A program made the translations under genes and the position numbers. This document shows positions 1 to 8,519 of a DNA stretch of 64,000 nucleotides, one piece after another (position 1 is the stretch's first letter; the number at the start of each line of letters is the position of its first letter). The notes under the pieces were generated by a model. That model saw only the letters and a list, made by a program, of their open reading frames with translations. It searched no databases and was not told where the DNA came from. Origin of the DNA: Rhodospirillaceae bacterium (GTDB lineage: Bacteria > Pseudomonadota > Alphaproteobacteria > UBA6615); the NCBI GenBank assembly GCA_018702955.1, contig JABJEK010000119.1, positions 1-64,000 of the forward strand, in the 5' to 3' direction.

Positions 1-687
1 CTTGCAGTCGTCGCCAAAACCCAGACTGCGGAAGATCTGAAACGTCTTATGCATATTAGCGACAATCTTGCCTCCATGAACTTTGAGCGGTTTCAGGCCT
101 TCAATCTCGACAATAGGAGCAATACGGCCAAGCCCGCCGGGCTCGCGTTTGACGGCGACGTCTATTGGGGGTTGGAGGCGGCCAGCCTCTCCGAGGACAC
201 GCTGTCTTATGCGCAGGATCATTTGCGCATCCTCTCGGGCCTTTACGGTGTTTTACGTCCGATGGACGCGATCCAGCCTTATCGCCTTGAGATGGGCACC
301 AAAATGGCGAATGGGCGCGGGAAATCTCTCTATGAATTCTGGGGTGCGCGCATCGCCGATCAATTGAATGCGGACCTTGCCGGTCATGCCGACACAAGTG
401 TGGTCAATCTTGCCTCGAACGAATATTTCAAGGCTGTGGATGGCAAAGCGCTTGGACAGACGGTGATCGGGGCGAAGTTCCTGAACGTGAAGGACGGGAA
501 GGCCCGCGCCCTCATGTACTATGCCAAGCATGCGCGTGGAGCCATGGCACGTTGGATCATGGAAAACCGTGTGGATCGGGCTGATGGCCTGAAAGACTTC
601 AATGCCGGCGGCTATTCCCTCGACGCGAACGCCTCGACGGGTAATGAGCTCGTCTTTTCCCGGCCTCAACCACCCAAAAAAGGGTAA
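1..687 (+). CDS. yaaA: Peroxide stress protein YaaA (UPF0246), 5' end cut off
   Basis: The reading frame is open from base 1, so the true start lies upstream of the window and 228 residues are visible. Family members are about 245-260 residues, so only a short N-terminal part is missing. Seen motifs typical of the YaaA/DUF328 family are FDGDVYWGL, the LSGLYGVLRP segment, YRLEMGTK, VVNLASNEYFKAV and HARGAMARW. In E. coli YaaA lowers intracellular free iron under hydrogen peroxide stress and has a DNA-binding fold; its catalytic activity, if any, is not established. It probably acts in the cytoplasm. It is followed by a 138-base gap and then a small hypothetical gene on the same strand, with no visible terminator between them. 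Confidence 0.9.
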   Translation, partial: LAVVAKTQTAEDLKRLMHISDNLASMNFERFQAFNLDNRSNTAKPAGLAFDGDVYWGLEAASLSEDTLSYAQDHLRILSGLYGVLRPMDAIQPYRLEMGTKMANGRGKSLYEFWGARIADQLNADLAGHADTSVVNLASNEYFKAVDGKALGQTVIGAKFLNVKDGKARALMYYAKHARGAMARWIMENRVDRADGLKDFNAGGYSLDANASTGNELVFSRPQPPKKG

Positions 688-825
688 GCGCGTTAGATCG
701 CAACGAGGCCGCTTTATGTCCGCCTCTGTCGCCTTCCTGCTTCGCGTCGATGCGCATCTGGCGCATCGTGGCAGGACTTTCGTGACAAAGCATCCAGACC
801 GCCATGCGCCGGAGATTGATGAGCC

Positions 826-1167
826 ATGCCGCCGAAAACCAATCCGTTGAAACTCAACAAGCTGCAACTGCGCACGCTGGTCCTGTTACAGGTGCTGGGT
901 CGTGATGAGCGTTCGTCCATGGCCGGGCCGGAGGAGGGTGCCGTCACGATCACGCAACTCCCGCAGGTACATGGTGACCATGTTCATGTCGGCGAATTTA
1001 CCGTGAGTGGCCGGGACGCCAGCGGCTTCGCGAACCCGGCTGTCTGGGTTGCGCTGGCGCGGAAGGGACTTGCGCGCCACGACGCGAGCGGCACCGTGCT
1101 GACGGCGGAGGGGCTGGCCTATGACACAGGTCTGGCCGATCGACTGACCGCGCCGTCGGACCACTAA
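826..1167 (+). CDS. Conserved hypothetical protein, winged-helix-like C-terminus
   Basis: This 113-residue protein is one I do not recognise by name. It starts with a basic stretch rich in Lys and Leu (PLKLNKLQLRTLVLLQVLG), and its C-terminal half has the pattern of a winged-helix wing, with ALARKGL followed by GTVLTAEGLAYD. That resemblance is weak and the function is unknown. There is no signal peptide or membrane segment. The start ATG has only a poor Shine-Dalgarno sequence upstream, but there is no better start in frame. It lies 138 bases after yaaA on the same strand and could be co-transcribed. Base composition and codon use match the neighbours, which supports it being a real gene. 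Confidence 0.6.
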   Translation: MPPKTNPLKLNKLQLRTLVLLQVLGRDERSSMAGPEEGAVTITQLPQVHGDHVHVGEFTVSGRDASGFANPAVWVALARKGLARHDASGTVLTAEGLAYDTGLADRLTAPSDH

Positions 1168-1440
1168 GCCGCGCCGCCACGCCAAGTGCGTGTCATTCGG
1201 TATTCGCGGCCGCGATGGCCTCGATCTCCGCCGCCGTACAACGCGTCTGATTGTGGCAGACATATCAAATTGCCAAGGCGATCTGCGCACTTCCGCTTAT
1301 TGCGAGCACTGCATCGATGTTGTTGGGCAATCGTTCCCGTCGTCCGTATGATGTTTAGGTTCCCACGGGGAATCGGGATTGGTCCCTGTTGTATACTTGT
1401 ATGGGGAAGAAACTGATCGGTACGGGGTACACCAACTAGA
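1168..1440. other. Intergenic stretch with a possible fragment of a PPOX gene
   Basis: No intact gene is visible in these 273 bases. On the minus strand, bases 1196-1262 read as a short frame ending in TAAEIEAI and then a stop. This resembles the last residues (TAAEIQAI) of the PPOX-family flavoprotein encoded at 7256-7816, and 15 bases are identical between the two (1224-1238 and 7278-7292). A stop codon lies directly upstream in that frame, so nothing functional remains. The right part should hold the promoter of the IclR gene; no clear -35/-10 pair stands out. Confidence 0.35.
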
Positions 1441-2253
1441 ATGCTAAAAATGGGCGCCGACGAGAAAAATGACAGCTCCACAGCGCTTAAAAGCGTTCGC
1501 CGGGCACTGACTGTTCTGGAGCATGTCGCCAGTCATCCTGGACGCGCCGCGGAGCTTGCCAAGCAGCTCGATGTATCGTGGGCAACACTGCACCGAACCC
1601 TGCAAGAACTCGAACAGACCGGTTATCTGCAGCGAGACCCCGAGACCAATATTTATCGGATCGGCCCGCGCATGTGGTACATCGGTGCTGCCTATATTGC
1701 CGACCATCCTATTCTGGAACTAGCGCGACCTTACCTCGACGAGGCCGTCAAACTGGGTGATATCACCGTCCAATTCATCCAGCGGATGGGCTATCAGGTC
1801 GTCACCCTGTTCAACGATCAACTGCCTGGCGACGATATTACCAAGGCTGGGTATGGGTTTCATTTTCCCTTGCATTGCGGTTCCAAGGGGCAGGTGCTGC
1901 TGGCCCATTCCGCCCCTGACGTGATCGAGGGGTATCTCACGCAGAACCTCGAATCTCTGACCCCATACACGATTACTGATCCCGAAGAATTGCGGCCGGT
2001 TCTGGCAAAAATTCAAAAGGACGGTTACGCCGTTACGGTATCTGACGTGCAGGTTTTTGCCGGATCGATGTCTGCGCCTGTTTTCGACCGCCATGGCGAA
2101 CTTGCAGGCGGTGTCTGCTTTGTCATGTTGAAGTCCGTCATCGAGGATTCTGGGCGCCGGGACGCGTTGCTGGAAGCTCTATTGCAGACATCTCAGGCGA
2201 TATCTATGGGGCTCGGTTGGCGACCCGGTTCGACGGCTGCATCGAACCAGTAA
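1441..2253 (+). CDS. IclR family transcriptional regulator
   Basis: This 270-residue protein has the IclR layout. An N-terminal winged helix-turn-helix covers about residues 18-75, with the recognition region VSWATLHRTLQELEQTGYLQ. A GAF-like effector-binding domain follows from about residue 95 to 260, including HCGSKGQVLLA and the conserved segment ending in AGGVCFVM. IclR proteins are usually 240-280 residues and bind short palindromes near the promoters of catabolic operons. The gene points the same way as hyuA, 164 bases upstream of it, and a dyad at 2368-2393 is a candidate operator, so it probably controls the hyuA-hyuB-creatininase genes. The effector cannot be read from sequence. An ATG at 1450 is an alternative start. 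Confidence 0.9.
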   Translation: MLKMGADEKNDSSTALKSVRRALTVLEHVASHPGRAAELAKQLDVSWATLHRTLQELEQTGYLQRDPETNIYRIGPRMWYIGAAYIADHPILELARPYLDEAVKLGDITVQFIQRMGYQVVTLFNDQLPGDDITKAGYGFHFPLHCGSKGQVLLAHSAPDVIEGYLTQNLESLTPYTITDPEELRPVLAKIQKDGYAVTVSDVQVFAGSMSAPVFDRHGELAGGVCFVMLKSVIEDSGRRDALLEALLQTSQAISMGLGWRPGSTAASNQ

Positions 2254-2367
2254 CGGTTCCGTCCGGGGCTTCTTTGCAAAACAATAGTGTTGGACAGGGT
2301 GCAACCGGCGTTTGCACGGCGAACGCTGCTTGCCGATTTGTGGCTTGACGAAACTATCTGCATGTAA

Positions 2368-2393
2368 TATCCATATAGCGGATACTATATCCG
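2368..2393. promoter_or_regulatory. Candidate IclR operator: three alternating half-sites
   Basis: CGGATA (2379-2384) and TATCCG (2388-2393) are perfect inverted repeats separated by 3 bases. This 15-base dyad is the size known for IclR-family operators. A further TATCC half-site lies at 2368-2372, so the half-sites read TATCC, GGATA, TATCC. The dyad sits between a TTGACG hexamer (2345-2350) and a perfect TATAAT (2395-2400), directly ahead of hyuA. Binding by the adjacent IclR protein is inference. Confidence 0.5.
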
Positions 2394-2394
2394 T

Positions 2395-2400
2395 TATAAT
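2395..2400 (+). promoter_or_regulatory. Candidate -10 element of the hyu operon
   Basis: This is a perfect TATAAT, with its last base 17 bases before the hyuA start codon. No good -35 hexamer lies at 17 bases (CATATA); TTGACG at 2345-2350 is too far away to pair with it. The promoter may therefore be weak and depend on an activator, or may use another -10 within the AT-rich run at 2361-2378. Confidence 0.4.
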
Positions 2401-2417
2401 GATATTGAGATCAGATC

Positions 2418-4469
2418 ATGACCCTACGAGTTGCTATTGATACCGGTGGAACCTTTACGGACGTCGTTGCGATCGACGAGGAATCTGGCGAGCAGTTTGC
2501 CGTCAAGGTTCCGAGTACTCCGGGCGATCCAAGCCAGGGTTTGCTCGACGGCTATCGCAAGTCCGTTGAGGTTGCAGAAGTCTCTGAATCCGACGTCAGC
2601 CAGTTGCTGCATGGCTCGACAACGGCGACGAACGCTGTCTTGGAGCACAAGTTCGAAGGTCTTGGCCTGATCGTTTCTCAGGGTTTTCGACACATCATCG
2701 AGATAGCACGCCAGTCTGTGCCGGACGGTTATGGCAACTCGTATTTTTGGGTCAAACCGCCCCGTCTCGTTCCTCTACACCTTGTCCGCGATGTCCCTGG
2801 GCGGATGAACCACGAGGGCGAAGAGCTGATTCCACTCGACGAAGCGGCGGTCTTGGAGTCCGTCGATGAACTCGTTGAATTGGGGGTTCGTTGTCTTGCT
2901 GTATGCCTTCTGCATTCGTATGCAAATGCAGAGCATGAACGGCGTATCGGGGAACTGATCGCCGAAAAATACCCTGATATTTTTGTTTCGTTATCGTCCG
3001 TGGTGTTACCGGAATATCGCGAATACGAACGTGCGATGACGACCCTGATCGACGTGATGGTCAAGCCGTACTGTAAGACCTACCTGCAGCATGCGGCGAA
3101 TGAGATTCGCGCGGGCTCGGGAGATATTCCGTTTCTGATCATGCAGTCGAATGGCGGTGTTGTCCGGCATGAGACTGCTGGTGAGCGCCCCGTCACTATG
3201 TTGCTGTCGGGACCCGCCGCCGGTGTCCTCGGTGCTGTTCACATGTCACGGCTTGCCGGGTTCGAAGATATTCTGACGCTCGATGTTGGTGGTACGTCGA
3301 CAGATGTTTCCCTGATTGATGAGCTGCGCCCTCAAATGACTAGTCACTCGTTGATCGAGAATTATCCGGTCAAAACACCGATGTTCGACATCGTGACTGT
3401 GGCAGCTGGTGGCGGTTCCATCGCCTGGATCAACAACTACGACGAACTGAAAGTGGGGCCGCAAAGCGCCGGCGCTGTGCCTGGTCCAATTTGTTATCGG
3501 CGTGGTGGAAAGCTGCCGGCGGTGACAGATGCGGCTGTGGTTATGGGCCGACTGCCTGCCTCGATTGTCGGCGGTGAGCTTTCTCTCGATGCCAACGGTG
3601 CACGCGCCGCGTTTGAGGAACTGGGGAATCGGTACGCGATGCCGCCGGAAGAAGCCGCGGCGGGTGTCTTCGAAATCGCCACGGCCAATATGGTCAACGG
3701 CATTCGCCAGGTTACGACAATCCGTGGACGTGATCCCCAGAACTACACGCTAATGGCATTCGGCGGCGCCGGCGGGATGTTTGCGACGGATGTCGCGGAA
3801 TTTCTCGGCATTCGTCGTGTCATATCACCTCCGAATCCCGGAAACCTGTCTGCCTTCGGCCTGCACGTCTCGGACGTCAAACGCGACTACATCAAGACGA
3901 TCGTGCGGCAGCAATCGTCCGCAGATCAGCAGGAAATCGAAGACGCCTGGTCAAGTCTCGAAAACACGGGGCTTGTTGAAATCGAACGTGAAGGCGTGGC
4001 GCCTGATGCCATTTCCCTGATCCGCTCGGCCGATGCCCGGTATGTGGGAGAGGGACACGAGGTCAATGTTCTGATCCCGAGCGGTCTGAAAGGGCAGGAA
4101 GCGATCGATTTCATGTGGAAGGATTTCCACCGTGTCCATGATGAGACATTCGGGTTCGGATACGAGGGGGAGCAGGACGTCGAACTTGTGAATATTCGGG
4201 TTGAGGCAACTGGTTTTGTACATCGCCCGAAGGATTTCGAGAGAAAGTTCGACGCCCAGTCTGTTGAACCGGTAACCCGTCGTGACGTGTACTGGCGTGA
4301 TGGTGGCTGGACGGATTGTGCGATTTATAGGCGCGAAGATCTTGCGCTCGGACAGGTCGTTCATGGGCCGACAGTCATTGAGGAGTACGGATCGACACTC
4401 GTTGTTGCGGCGCGCTGGATGGCGAAGATGGACAAGTACGGCAACCTGATTCTGGAGACTGAACAATGA
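2418..4469 (+). CDS. hyuA: Hydantoinase/oxoprolinase A subunit (HyuA)
   Basis: This 683-residue subunit belongs to the ATP-dependent hydantoinase / 5-oxoprolinase / acetone carboxylase family, in which it phosphorylates the substrate's carbonyl. Near the N-terminus are the actin-like fold phosphate motif DTGGTFTD (residues 8-15) and GSTTATNAVLE. A second nucleotide-binding motif, LDVGGTSTDVSL, is around residue 288, followed by VAAGGGSIAW. Length is normal for HyuA. The stop codon overlaps the hyuB start in ATGA, indicating translational coupling and a heteromeric enzyme. The family acts on N-methylhydantoin, 5-oxoproline, caprolactam or acetophenone, and sequence alone does not tell which is used here. 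The downstream creatininase-like gene favours a cyclic amide or hydantoin. Confidence 0.9.
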   Translation: MTLRVAIDTGGTFTDVVAIDEESGEQFAVKVPSTPGDPSQGLLDGYRKSVEVAEVSESDVSQLLHGSTTATNAVLEHKFEGLGLIVSQGFRHIIEIARQSVPDGYGNSYFWVKPPRLVPLHLVRDVPGRMNHEGEELIPLDEAAVLESVDELVELGVRCLAVCLLHSYANAEHERRIGELIAEKYPDIFVSLSSVVLPEYREYERAMTTLIDVMVKPYCKTYLQHAANEIRAGSGDIPFLIMQSNGGVVRHETAGERPVTMLLSGPAAGVLGAVHMSRLAGFEDILTLDVGGTSTDVSLIDELRPQMTSHSLIENYPVKTPMFDIVTVAAGGGSIAWINNYDELKVGPQSAGAVPGPICYRRGGKLPAVTDAAVVMGRLPASIVGGELSLDANGARAAFEELGNRYAMPPEEAAAGVFEIATANMVNGIRQVTTIRGRDPQNYTLMAFGGAGGMFATDVAEFLGIRRVISPPNPGNLSAFGLHVSDVKRDYIKTIVRQQSSADQQEIEDAWSSLENTGLVEIEREGVAPDAISLIRSADARYVGEGHEVNVLIPSGLKGQEAIDFMWKDFHRVHDETFGFGYEGEQDVELVNIRVEATGFVHRPKDFERKFDAQSVEPVTRRDVYWRDGGWTDCAIYRREDLALGQVVHGPTVIEEYGSTLVVAARWMAKMDKYGNLILETEQ

Positions 4470-6391
4470 GCGACAGTAAGGCTGGCAACGCACTCGGGCC
4501 GATTGAGATCGAGGTTATCGCCGGGACAATCCGGTCTGCCGAACTTGAGATCGAAGCTGCGGTCGAGCGCACGTCACGTTCGCCGATGATTCGCGATCAA
4601 CACGACTACCGCGTCGCCCTTTTTGATGCCAAAGGCCGCAAGTTGACCGGTCGGTCCTATTCGGCGCTGGTCGAACCTGTGTTCGAGTATTTTGACGAAG
4701 GCGACGTCCAGCCTGGCGACGTGTTTTTCTGGAATGATCCCTACAACAGCTGTGGCGGTATCGGACACGTCCCGGACTTGTGCACCACGGTGCCAATTTT
4801 CCACGGCGACAGGTTAATAGGCTTCTCCCAGGTGTTTGGTCACCATGACGATGTCGGCGGCGCGGTACCCGGAAGTTTGCCCACCGATGCGACCGATATG
4901 TGGGCAGAAGGTCTCGTGGTTCCCCCGATCAAACTCTACGATCGTGGGGTTCTAAATCAGGCGGCCTATAACATTGTATTTCGCAACTCGCGTCTTGGAG
5001 AGCATTTGCGTGGGGATGTCGATGCCGAAATAGGTGCGGCACTGCTTGGTTCACGCAGAATTCAGTCGTTGGCCGAGCGGTATGGCGTAGAGGCCCTCGA
5101 GGGTGCGTTCGACACCATTATCCTGAATGCGGCTGAAACCATGCGGCGCGAGTTGCTGCCCAAAATTAAGGACGGCACCTACCACTGGGAAGACTATGTC
5201 GAGCATGACGGTGTTGATGCGGAAAAGATTCATGCCTTCCGTTTGACGATGACCAAAACGCCCGAGAAGATTCTACTCGATTTTTCCGGCACCGATCCCG
5301 AAGCCGCGGGTCCGATAAACTGGCCGATCGACTATCTGGAAGGCCGCTTTATCCGCAAGTTCATGGCGGCCGTCTTGCGCTCGTTGGCCGATACACCCGA
5401 GCGCGCTGCCGAAATCGATATCAATGAGGGCGCGCTTGATATTATCGATGTGAAGTTTCCCGAAAAAGGGACGCTTGTGACGCCGACTTTCGGAAAACCG
5501 ACGGGAATGCGTTTCTTCCTGTTCTTGCGCGTTCTGGGAACTTTTGCCGGTGTTCTTTCCAAGGCAACCGGCGGACGCATGCCTGCTGACCACGAAACAA
5601 TTCGGATTTGGGGTTTGCACGGCGGAAGCTCGTCGGAAGACTTCTACCTGTTCCGCGAGGTGCTCGGCGGCGGCGGACCGGGGAGGCCTTGGGCCGATGG
5701 GAGTGATGCCGTTCACATTGTACCCAATTCGCGAAATTTGCCTGCCGAATTTTCTGAAACCCGTTATCCGATACTGGTGGAACAGCTGGGTCTGGCTATC
5801 GATTCTGGCGGGGCTGGCTGCCGCCGCGGCGGCCTGGGCTATGACAAGCATATTCGCGCGCTCGAGGGGGCCAAGCTCCTTTCGAATGCCGACCGCTCGA
5901 TGATCAATTGCTACGGCGTCAATGGTGGCAAAGCTGGGGGGTGCTACGGCATTACGGTTATCGGGTCCGATGGGGAAGAACGGTCGATACCTGGCATGTC
6001 CGACAATCAGGAGATACAGCCTGGTTCATTGATTCGGATCGTGACCACCGGTGGTGGTGGCTGGGGTGATCCGCTGGAACGAGAGCCCGAACTCGTTTGC
6101 CAGGATGTGCAGGCCGGTGTCGTTTCGGAAGAATCAGCGCGGAACGACTACGGGGTAACTCTTGAGAAATCAGGTCTGCACCACTCCGTCGATAACGCGG
6201 CGACCACGGTCGCCCGTGCGGCGATGCGCAAGGAAAGGGGGCGACTGCCGATGTTTGATCGTGGCCCGGTATACGAGGAGCTGCGTCGCGAGGGGCGGAT
6301 TTCCCAACCGCCGGGCTGGAATGATCCTGACGCTGGTTGTTTTGCCAGCGATCCCATTGATCAACTTAGAAACCCACAGGCCGCCGAATAA
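4466..6391 (+). CDS. hyuB: Hydantoinase/oxoprolinase B subunit (HyuB)
   Basis: This 641-residue partner of HyuA matches the HyuB family along its length. It has an N-terminal ERTSRSPMIRDQHDYR segment, then FFWNDPYNSCGGIGHVPD, GHHDDVGG, a DFSGTDPEAAG region, and the C-terminal VTTGGGGWGDP signature. In characterised enzymes this subunit binds the phosphorylated intermediate and completes ring opening or carboxylation. It is somewhat longer than the 510-600 residues of many homologues, the extra length lying in the C-terminal tail after the GGGGWGDP motif. It is joined to hyuA by a 4-base ATGA overlap. The creatininase-family gene follows 30 bases downstream in the same direction. Confidence 0.9.
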   Translation: MSDSKAGNALGPIEIEVIAGTIRSAELEIEAAVERTSRSPMIRDQHDYRVALFDAKGRKLTGRSYSALVEPVFEYFDEGDVQPGDVFFWNDPYNSCGGIGHVPDLCTTVPIFHGDRLIGFSQVFGHHDDVGGAVPGSLPTDATDMWAEGLVVPPIKLYDRGVLNQAAYNIVFRNSRLGEHLRGDVDAEIGAALLGSRRIQSLAERYGVEALEGAFDTIILNAAETMRRELLPKIKDGTYHWEDYVEHDGVDAEKIHAFRLTMTKTPEKILLDFSGTDPEAAGPINWPIDYLEGRFIRKFMAAVLRSLADTPERAAEIDINEGALDIIDVKFPEKGTLVTPTFGKPTGMRFFLFLRVLGTFAGVLSKATGGRMPADHETIRIWGLHGGSSSEDFYLFREVLGGGGPGRPWADGSDAVHIVPNSRNLPAEFSETRYPILVEQLGLAIDSGGAGCRRGGLGYDKHIRALEGAKLLSNADRSMINCYGVNGGKAGGCYGITVIGSDGEERSIPGMSDNQEIQPGSLIRIVTTGGGGWGDPLEREPELVCQDVQAGVVSEESARNDYGVTLEKSGLHHSVDNAATTVARAAMRKERGRLPMFDRGPVYEELRREGRISQPPGWNDPDAGCFASDPIDQLRNPQAAE

Positions 6392-6421
6392 CTTCGAGCG
6401 CAATACCAAGGATGTCATCAA

Positions 6422-7213
6422 ATGGAAATTCGCATCGCACACATGACGCAGGATGAGGTTGGCGCGGTCGCCCGTGAGGGACGCATGGTTATCGTCCCGA
6501 CCGGTGCAACGGAATCACACGGCCCTCACATGCCCACCGACACGGATTCGCACCAGGCTGATCACATGGCCATAAGTTTGGCGAAAAGAGTCGATGCCGT
6601 GGTGGCACCGACGCTGAGTTACGGAATATCGAAGACTTTCGAACGGTTCCCCGGAACGGTGTCGTTGTCGATACCGGTTTATCAGGAGGTGCTGTACGAG
6701 GTCGGTTCTGCGCTTGTCAAACAGGGTTTCCAAAGTCTTCTGTTTCTCAATGGTAATCGCCCGAACGGGACATCGAATGATGCGGTGGCGCGCAGACTAG
6801 TGGATGATCTGGATGAGGCCTATGAGTTCACGGTCACAGCCGTGAGCTATTGGGAGCCGGGTGCGACGAAAATACATGCAATGCGGTCGTCCGAAGTCGG
6901 CGGTATGGGTCATGGTGGCGAGTTCGAGACGGCGTTCCAGCTTGCCACCCGACCTGAGTTGGTGAAGATGGATCGGATCAAGAATATCGAACCACCGTTG
7001 GTCGGGTGGGATCTTTCTGCACCCGGTGATCCCAATCGGACCTATGGCCGTCGACCGGATCCCGAGGACGGCCATCCTTCCATATTCGGTGCGCCTAAAC
7101 ACGCCACGGCAGAATCCGGCGTGCGCTTTATCGATGCGGCGGTGGAAGGGCTGGTCGATATGATTGAGAACCTTCAAGGCTCATATCAATCGAGATCTGT
7201 GTCGCAAAACTGA
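6422..7213 (+). CDS. Creatininase-family amidohydrolase with an altered metal motif
   Basis: This 263-residue protein has the creatininase fold signature. ESHGPH with the later TD gives Glu31, His33 and Asp42, which match metal-site residues of the family. GHGGEFET near residue 161 matches the conserved HGG-ET motif. The central motif, normally NGHxxN with a metal-binding His, reads NGNRPN here, so the His is replaced by Asn112. This could mean changed metal use or altered activity. Creatininases open creatinine; relatives hydrolyse formamides or trim peptide cofactors. The position 30 bases after hyuB behind an AAGGA ribosome site suggests a role with the hydantoinase in a cyclic amide pathway. 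True creatininase activity is not claimed. Confidence 0.8.
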   Translation: MEIRIAHMTQDEVGAVAREGRMVIVPTGATESHGPHMPTDTDSHQADHMAISLAKRVDAVVAPTLSYGISKTFERFPGTVSLSIPVYQEVLYEVGSALVKQGFQSLLFLNGNRPNGTSNDAVARRLVDDLDEAYEFTVTAVSYWEPGATKIHAMRSSEVGGMGHGGEFETAFQLATRPELVKMDRIKNIEPPLVGWDLSAPGDPNRTYGRRPDPEDGHPSIFGAPKHATAESGVRFIDAAVEGLVDMIENLQGSYQSRSVSQN

Positions 7214-7255
7214 AAAATCCGTACCGCTTCCTGAACATCTGGCTAAACAACCGGC

Positions 7256-7816
7256 TCAGGCGTTCGTAATCGCCTGTATCTCCGCCGCCGTATAGCGCGG
7301 CGTGATGTGCTGCGGGCAGTTCCAGTCCATCGCCGCCACATCAATCAGGAAGCCGCGCTCGACCCGGGCCCTGTAGTCCGGCAGTTCCAGTTTCTCGAGC
7401 GCTGCCCGGTCTTCGGCTGAACCGTCCGGTCCGACCAACCGCACATGACCCAGCAGTTTCAGCCGCTGCTGGTTGGGATAGTCGACCAGTATCAGTGAGA
7501 CCCGGTGGTCGTTCATCAGGTTGCCGGTGCTGACATATTGCTTGTTGCCCCGAAAATCCGCGAAGCCGATCGTGTTGCCGTCGATCACCTTCAGGAACCC
7601 GGCGGGCCCGCCGCGATGCTGCACATAGGGCCAGCCCGTCTCGCTGACGCTGGCCATGTAGAAACTGTCACGCTGGGCCAGGAACGCCCACTCCCGGGGG
7701 CCAAGTTTGCCGCCCGCGCCTTCCATCCGGGCATAACTGGCGCGGCTGCCGGCTTCTTCCTGGAGGGCTTTCACGGTGGGGGTGAAGGCGATGTCTGCGA
7801 AGCTCTGGATGGACAT
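7256..7816 (-). CDS. PPOX-class pyridoxamine 5'-phosphate oxidase-like flavoprotein
   Basis: This 186-residue protein has the split-barrel FMN-binding pattern of the PPOX superfamily. The segment SFYMASVSETGWPYVQHRGG is followed by IGFADFRGNKQYVSTGNL and then VSLILVDYPNQQRLKLLG. The C-terminus with NCPQHITPRYTAAE is typical of a broad subgroup of small flavin reductases annotated as pyridoxamine oxidase-related; it is not the biosynthetic PdxH. Substrate and redox partner are unknown. It follows the AhpD-like gene on the same strand by 69 bases, and both are read away from the LysR gene, so the pair probably answers to that regulator. A ribosome site (AAGAGAG in the mRNA) precedes the start. 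Confidence 0.85.
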   Translation of the reverse strand: MSIQSFADIAFTPTVKALQEEAGSRASYARMEGAGGKLGPREWAFLAQRDSFYMASVSETGWPYVQHRGGPAGFLKVIDGNTIGFADFRGNKQYVSTGNLMNDHRVSLILVDYPNQQRLKLLGHVRLVGPDGSAEDRAALEKLELPDYRARVERGFLIDVAAMDWNCPQHITPRYTAAEIQAITNA

Positions 7817-7885
7817 GATGAATTACTCTCTTTGTTGGTTCCGGCCCCGGGGGCGTAGGCTTTCCGGGGCCGGAATTCGCGACAA

Positions 7886-8431
7886 CTAGGCGGCGGCGCG
7901 CAATTCGACTTCGGGGAAATCGATATCGACCTGGGTGGCCTTGCCGATCAGGTTGGTGAACAGGTTCAGCGCCACATGGGTGATGATCTCCACGACCTCG
8001 GCGTCGGTGTGGCCCGCATCCCGAACGGCGTCGAATTCGGCACCGGTCACGTCACCGGTGTTCTCGACCAGCGCATGCGTGAATGCCAACGCGGCCGCGG
8101 CCTTTTGATCCGACGAGGTGCCGCCACGATTGGCCAGCATCTCGTCATTGTCGAGCCCGGCCTTCCTGCCGAGTGCCGTGTGGGCCGAGACGCAATACTG
8201 ACAGGCATTCTGTTCGGCGACCGCCAGCGCAATCCGCTCGCGTGTGAGGGGATCGAGTGCGCCGTCATGGGCGACCGAGAAGAGGCCGAGAAACCCGTTT
8301 AGAGCAACGGGTGAATTGGCCAGGACGCGGATGAAGTTCGGCACCGCGCCAAGAGATTGTTCCACCGATTGTAGAAGCTCTCCGGTGCGGCCGCTGGCTG
8401 TTTGAGGGTCGATCTGGGGGACGCGTGACAT
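7886..8431 (-). CDS. AhpD-like carboxymuconolactone decarboxylase family protein
   Basis: I chose the ATG at 8431, giving 181 residues, because GGAAGGA precedes it by a proper distance; an in-frame ATG at 8521 would add an unlike N-terminal extension. The AhpD-type redox site is present: Glu73, Cys77 and Cys80 in the CxxC, and His84 (sequence EQNACQYCVSAH). Members of this group reduce peroxides or act as alkylhydroperoxidase-like thiol proteins; the exact substrate is unknown. It is divergently placed to the LysR gene and co-directional with the PPOX flavoprotein, forming a small redox operon. It probably acts in the cytoplasm as an oligomer. Confidence 0.88.
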   Translation of the reverse strand: MSRVPQIDPQTASGRTGELLQSVEQSLGAVPNFIRVLANSPVALNGFLGLFSVAHDGALDPLTRERIALAVAEQNACQYCVSAHTALGRKAGLDNDEMLANRGGTSSDQKAAAALAFTHALVENTGDVTGAEFDAVRDAGHTDAEVVEIITHVALNLFTNLIGKATQVDIDFPEVELRAAA

Positions 8432-8519
8432 GTTTCTGATCCTTCCTTGGTGAGGCCGGGACGTTTTGTCGTCGGCGTTGCCCCATAGATACGACCACGC
8501 GGTTATGATAATAATACGC

